The notes beneath the pieces are model-generated. The model did no database searches. It was not told where the DNA came from and worked only from the letters and a program-made list of their open reading frames with translations. From NCBI RefSeq assembly GCF_900141715.1, contig NZ_FQYK01000002.1:177495-241494 (forward strand): a stretch of 64,000 nucleotides of DNA. Reading direction: 5' to 3'. Origin of the DNA: Algibacter luteus. GTDB lineage: Bacteria > Bacteroidota > Bacteroidia > Flavobacteriales > Flavobacteriaceae. The position numbers and the translations under genes are program-made. This document shows, piece after piece, positions 63,721 to 64,000 of this stretch. Each line of letters begins with the position of its first letter. Position 1 is the stretch's first letter.

Positions 63721-64000
63721 ATGAAAAAATTAGTAACCATAGTATTAATAGCCTTATCCGTTAACGCATTTGCTCAAAACAATGCCAAAGCATTACTCAA
63801 CGAAGTATCTGAAAAAGTAAAGAGCTACGATAACATCTCTTTAGATTTCAAATACACTCTGGAAAACCTTTCAGAAAACATCAAACAAGAAACCAAAGGC
63901 GATGTGGTTATGCAAGGTGAAAAATACAGATTAAACATTTTAGGTGTTACCCGCTTATTCGACGGTAAGACTTTGTATTCTATAAGTGTTGAAGACGAAG
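63721..64000 (+). CDS. lolA: Outer-membrane lipoprotein carrier LolA, 3' truncated by window edge
   Basis: First 93 residues only. A signal peptide (ALSVNAFAQ) is followed by KALLNEVSEKVKSYDNISLDFKY, QETKGDVVMQGEKYRLNI and LFDGKTLYSIS, the typical LolA opening. It would ferry lipoproteins across the periplasm. It lies 67 bp after ftsK, a common arrangement in many bacteria. Confidence 0.88.
   Translation, partial: MKKLVTIVLIALSVNAFAQNNAKALLNEVSEKVKSYDNISLDFKYTLENLSENIKQETKGDVVMQGEKYRLNILGVTRLFDGKTLYSISVEDE

Overview
The window is AT-rich chromosomal DNA from a member of the Flavobacteriaceae (Bacteroidota); genus cannot be fixed from sequence alone. The evidence is the type IX secretion / gliding toolkit (PorP/SprF-like outer membrane proteins, an SprB-like repeat adhesin, type B C-terminal sorting domains), a menaquinone pathway, an FtsK with an acidic linker, TAnnTTTG-like -7 promoter elements and the near absence of Shine-Dalgarno sequences. 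No rRNA, tRNA, CRISPR array, transposase or prophage was seen.

Layout. 1-1.85 kb (+): the 3' end of a non-ribosomal peptide synthetase (carrier plus a thioesterase with Cys in the nucleophile position) followed 5 bp later by its Sfp-type phosphopantetheinyl transferase. 1.85-15.3 kb (-): a secretion/adhesion operon: Ig-like T9SS cargo, a PorP/SprF-coiled-coil-SPOR fusion, a 2746-residue SprB-like adhesin and a plain PorP/SprF. 15.4-21 kb (-): a beta-helix secreted protein, a small secreted protein, a short alpha-glucan phosphorylase homologue lacking the PLP lysine, and mnmE. 21-30 kb: mostly housekeeping (CvfB-like S1 protein, DUF2853, the menI-menF-menD operon, acetyltransferase, DUF2200, beta-propeller lipoprotein, nitronate monooxygenase-like enzyme). 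30.2-35 kb (+): an island of four paralogous secreted 166-174 aa proteins interleaved with two paralogous Crp/Fnr-type regulators and decorated with ATGC-NN-GCAT palindromes; this is the least explained part of the window. 35-41.3 kb: rlmI-like methyltransferase, acetyltransferase, dnaK, serine dehydratase, NTF2-like protein. 41.4-44.8 kb (+): panB, a four-helix-bundle (S23/IVS) gene framed by TAGATT/AATCTA repeats, an RluA-type pseudouridine synthase, aldehyde dehydrogenase. 44.8-48.3 kb (-): an overlapping operon of three tandem paralogous 7-TM proteins and a histidine kinase. 48.4-54.7 kb: Lrp/AsnC regulator divergent from a methionine gamma-lyase-like gene, hypotheticals, a membrane hydrolase and NhaC. 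54.8-60.8 kb: a peroxide-defence block (2-Cys peroxiredoxin, CGNC thioredoxin-like protein, DUF6952, KatG with an ankyrin protein, Tpx) plus a PqqB-like lipoprotein. 60.8-64 kb (+): diacylglycerol kinase, FtsK and the start of lolA.

Besides genes, the window carries two copies of a dispersed structured intergenic element (22.6 and 39.3 kb), a 19-bp perfect inverted repeat (17.0 kb), and several intrinsic terminators. All functional calls come from reading motifs by eye; no database search was run.
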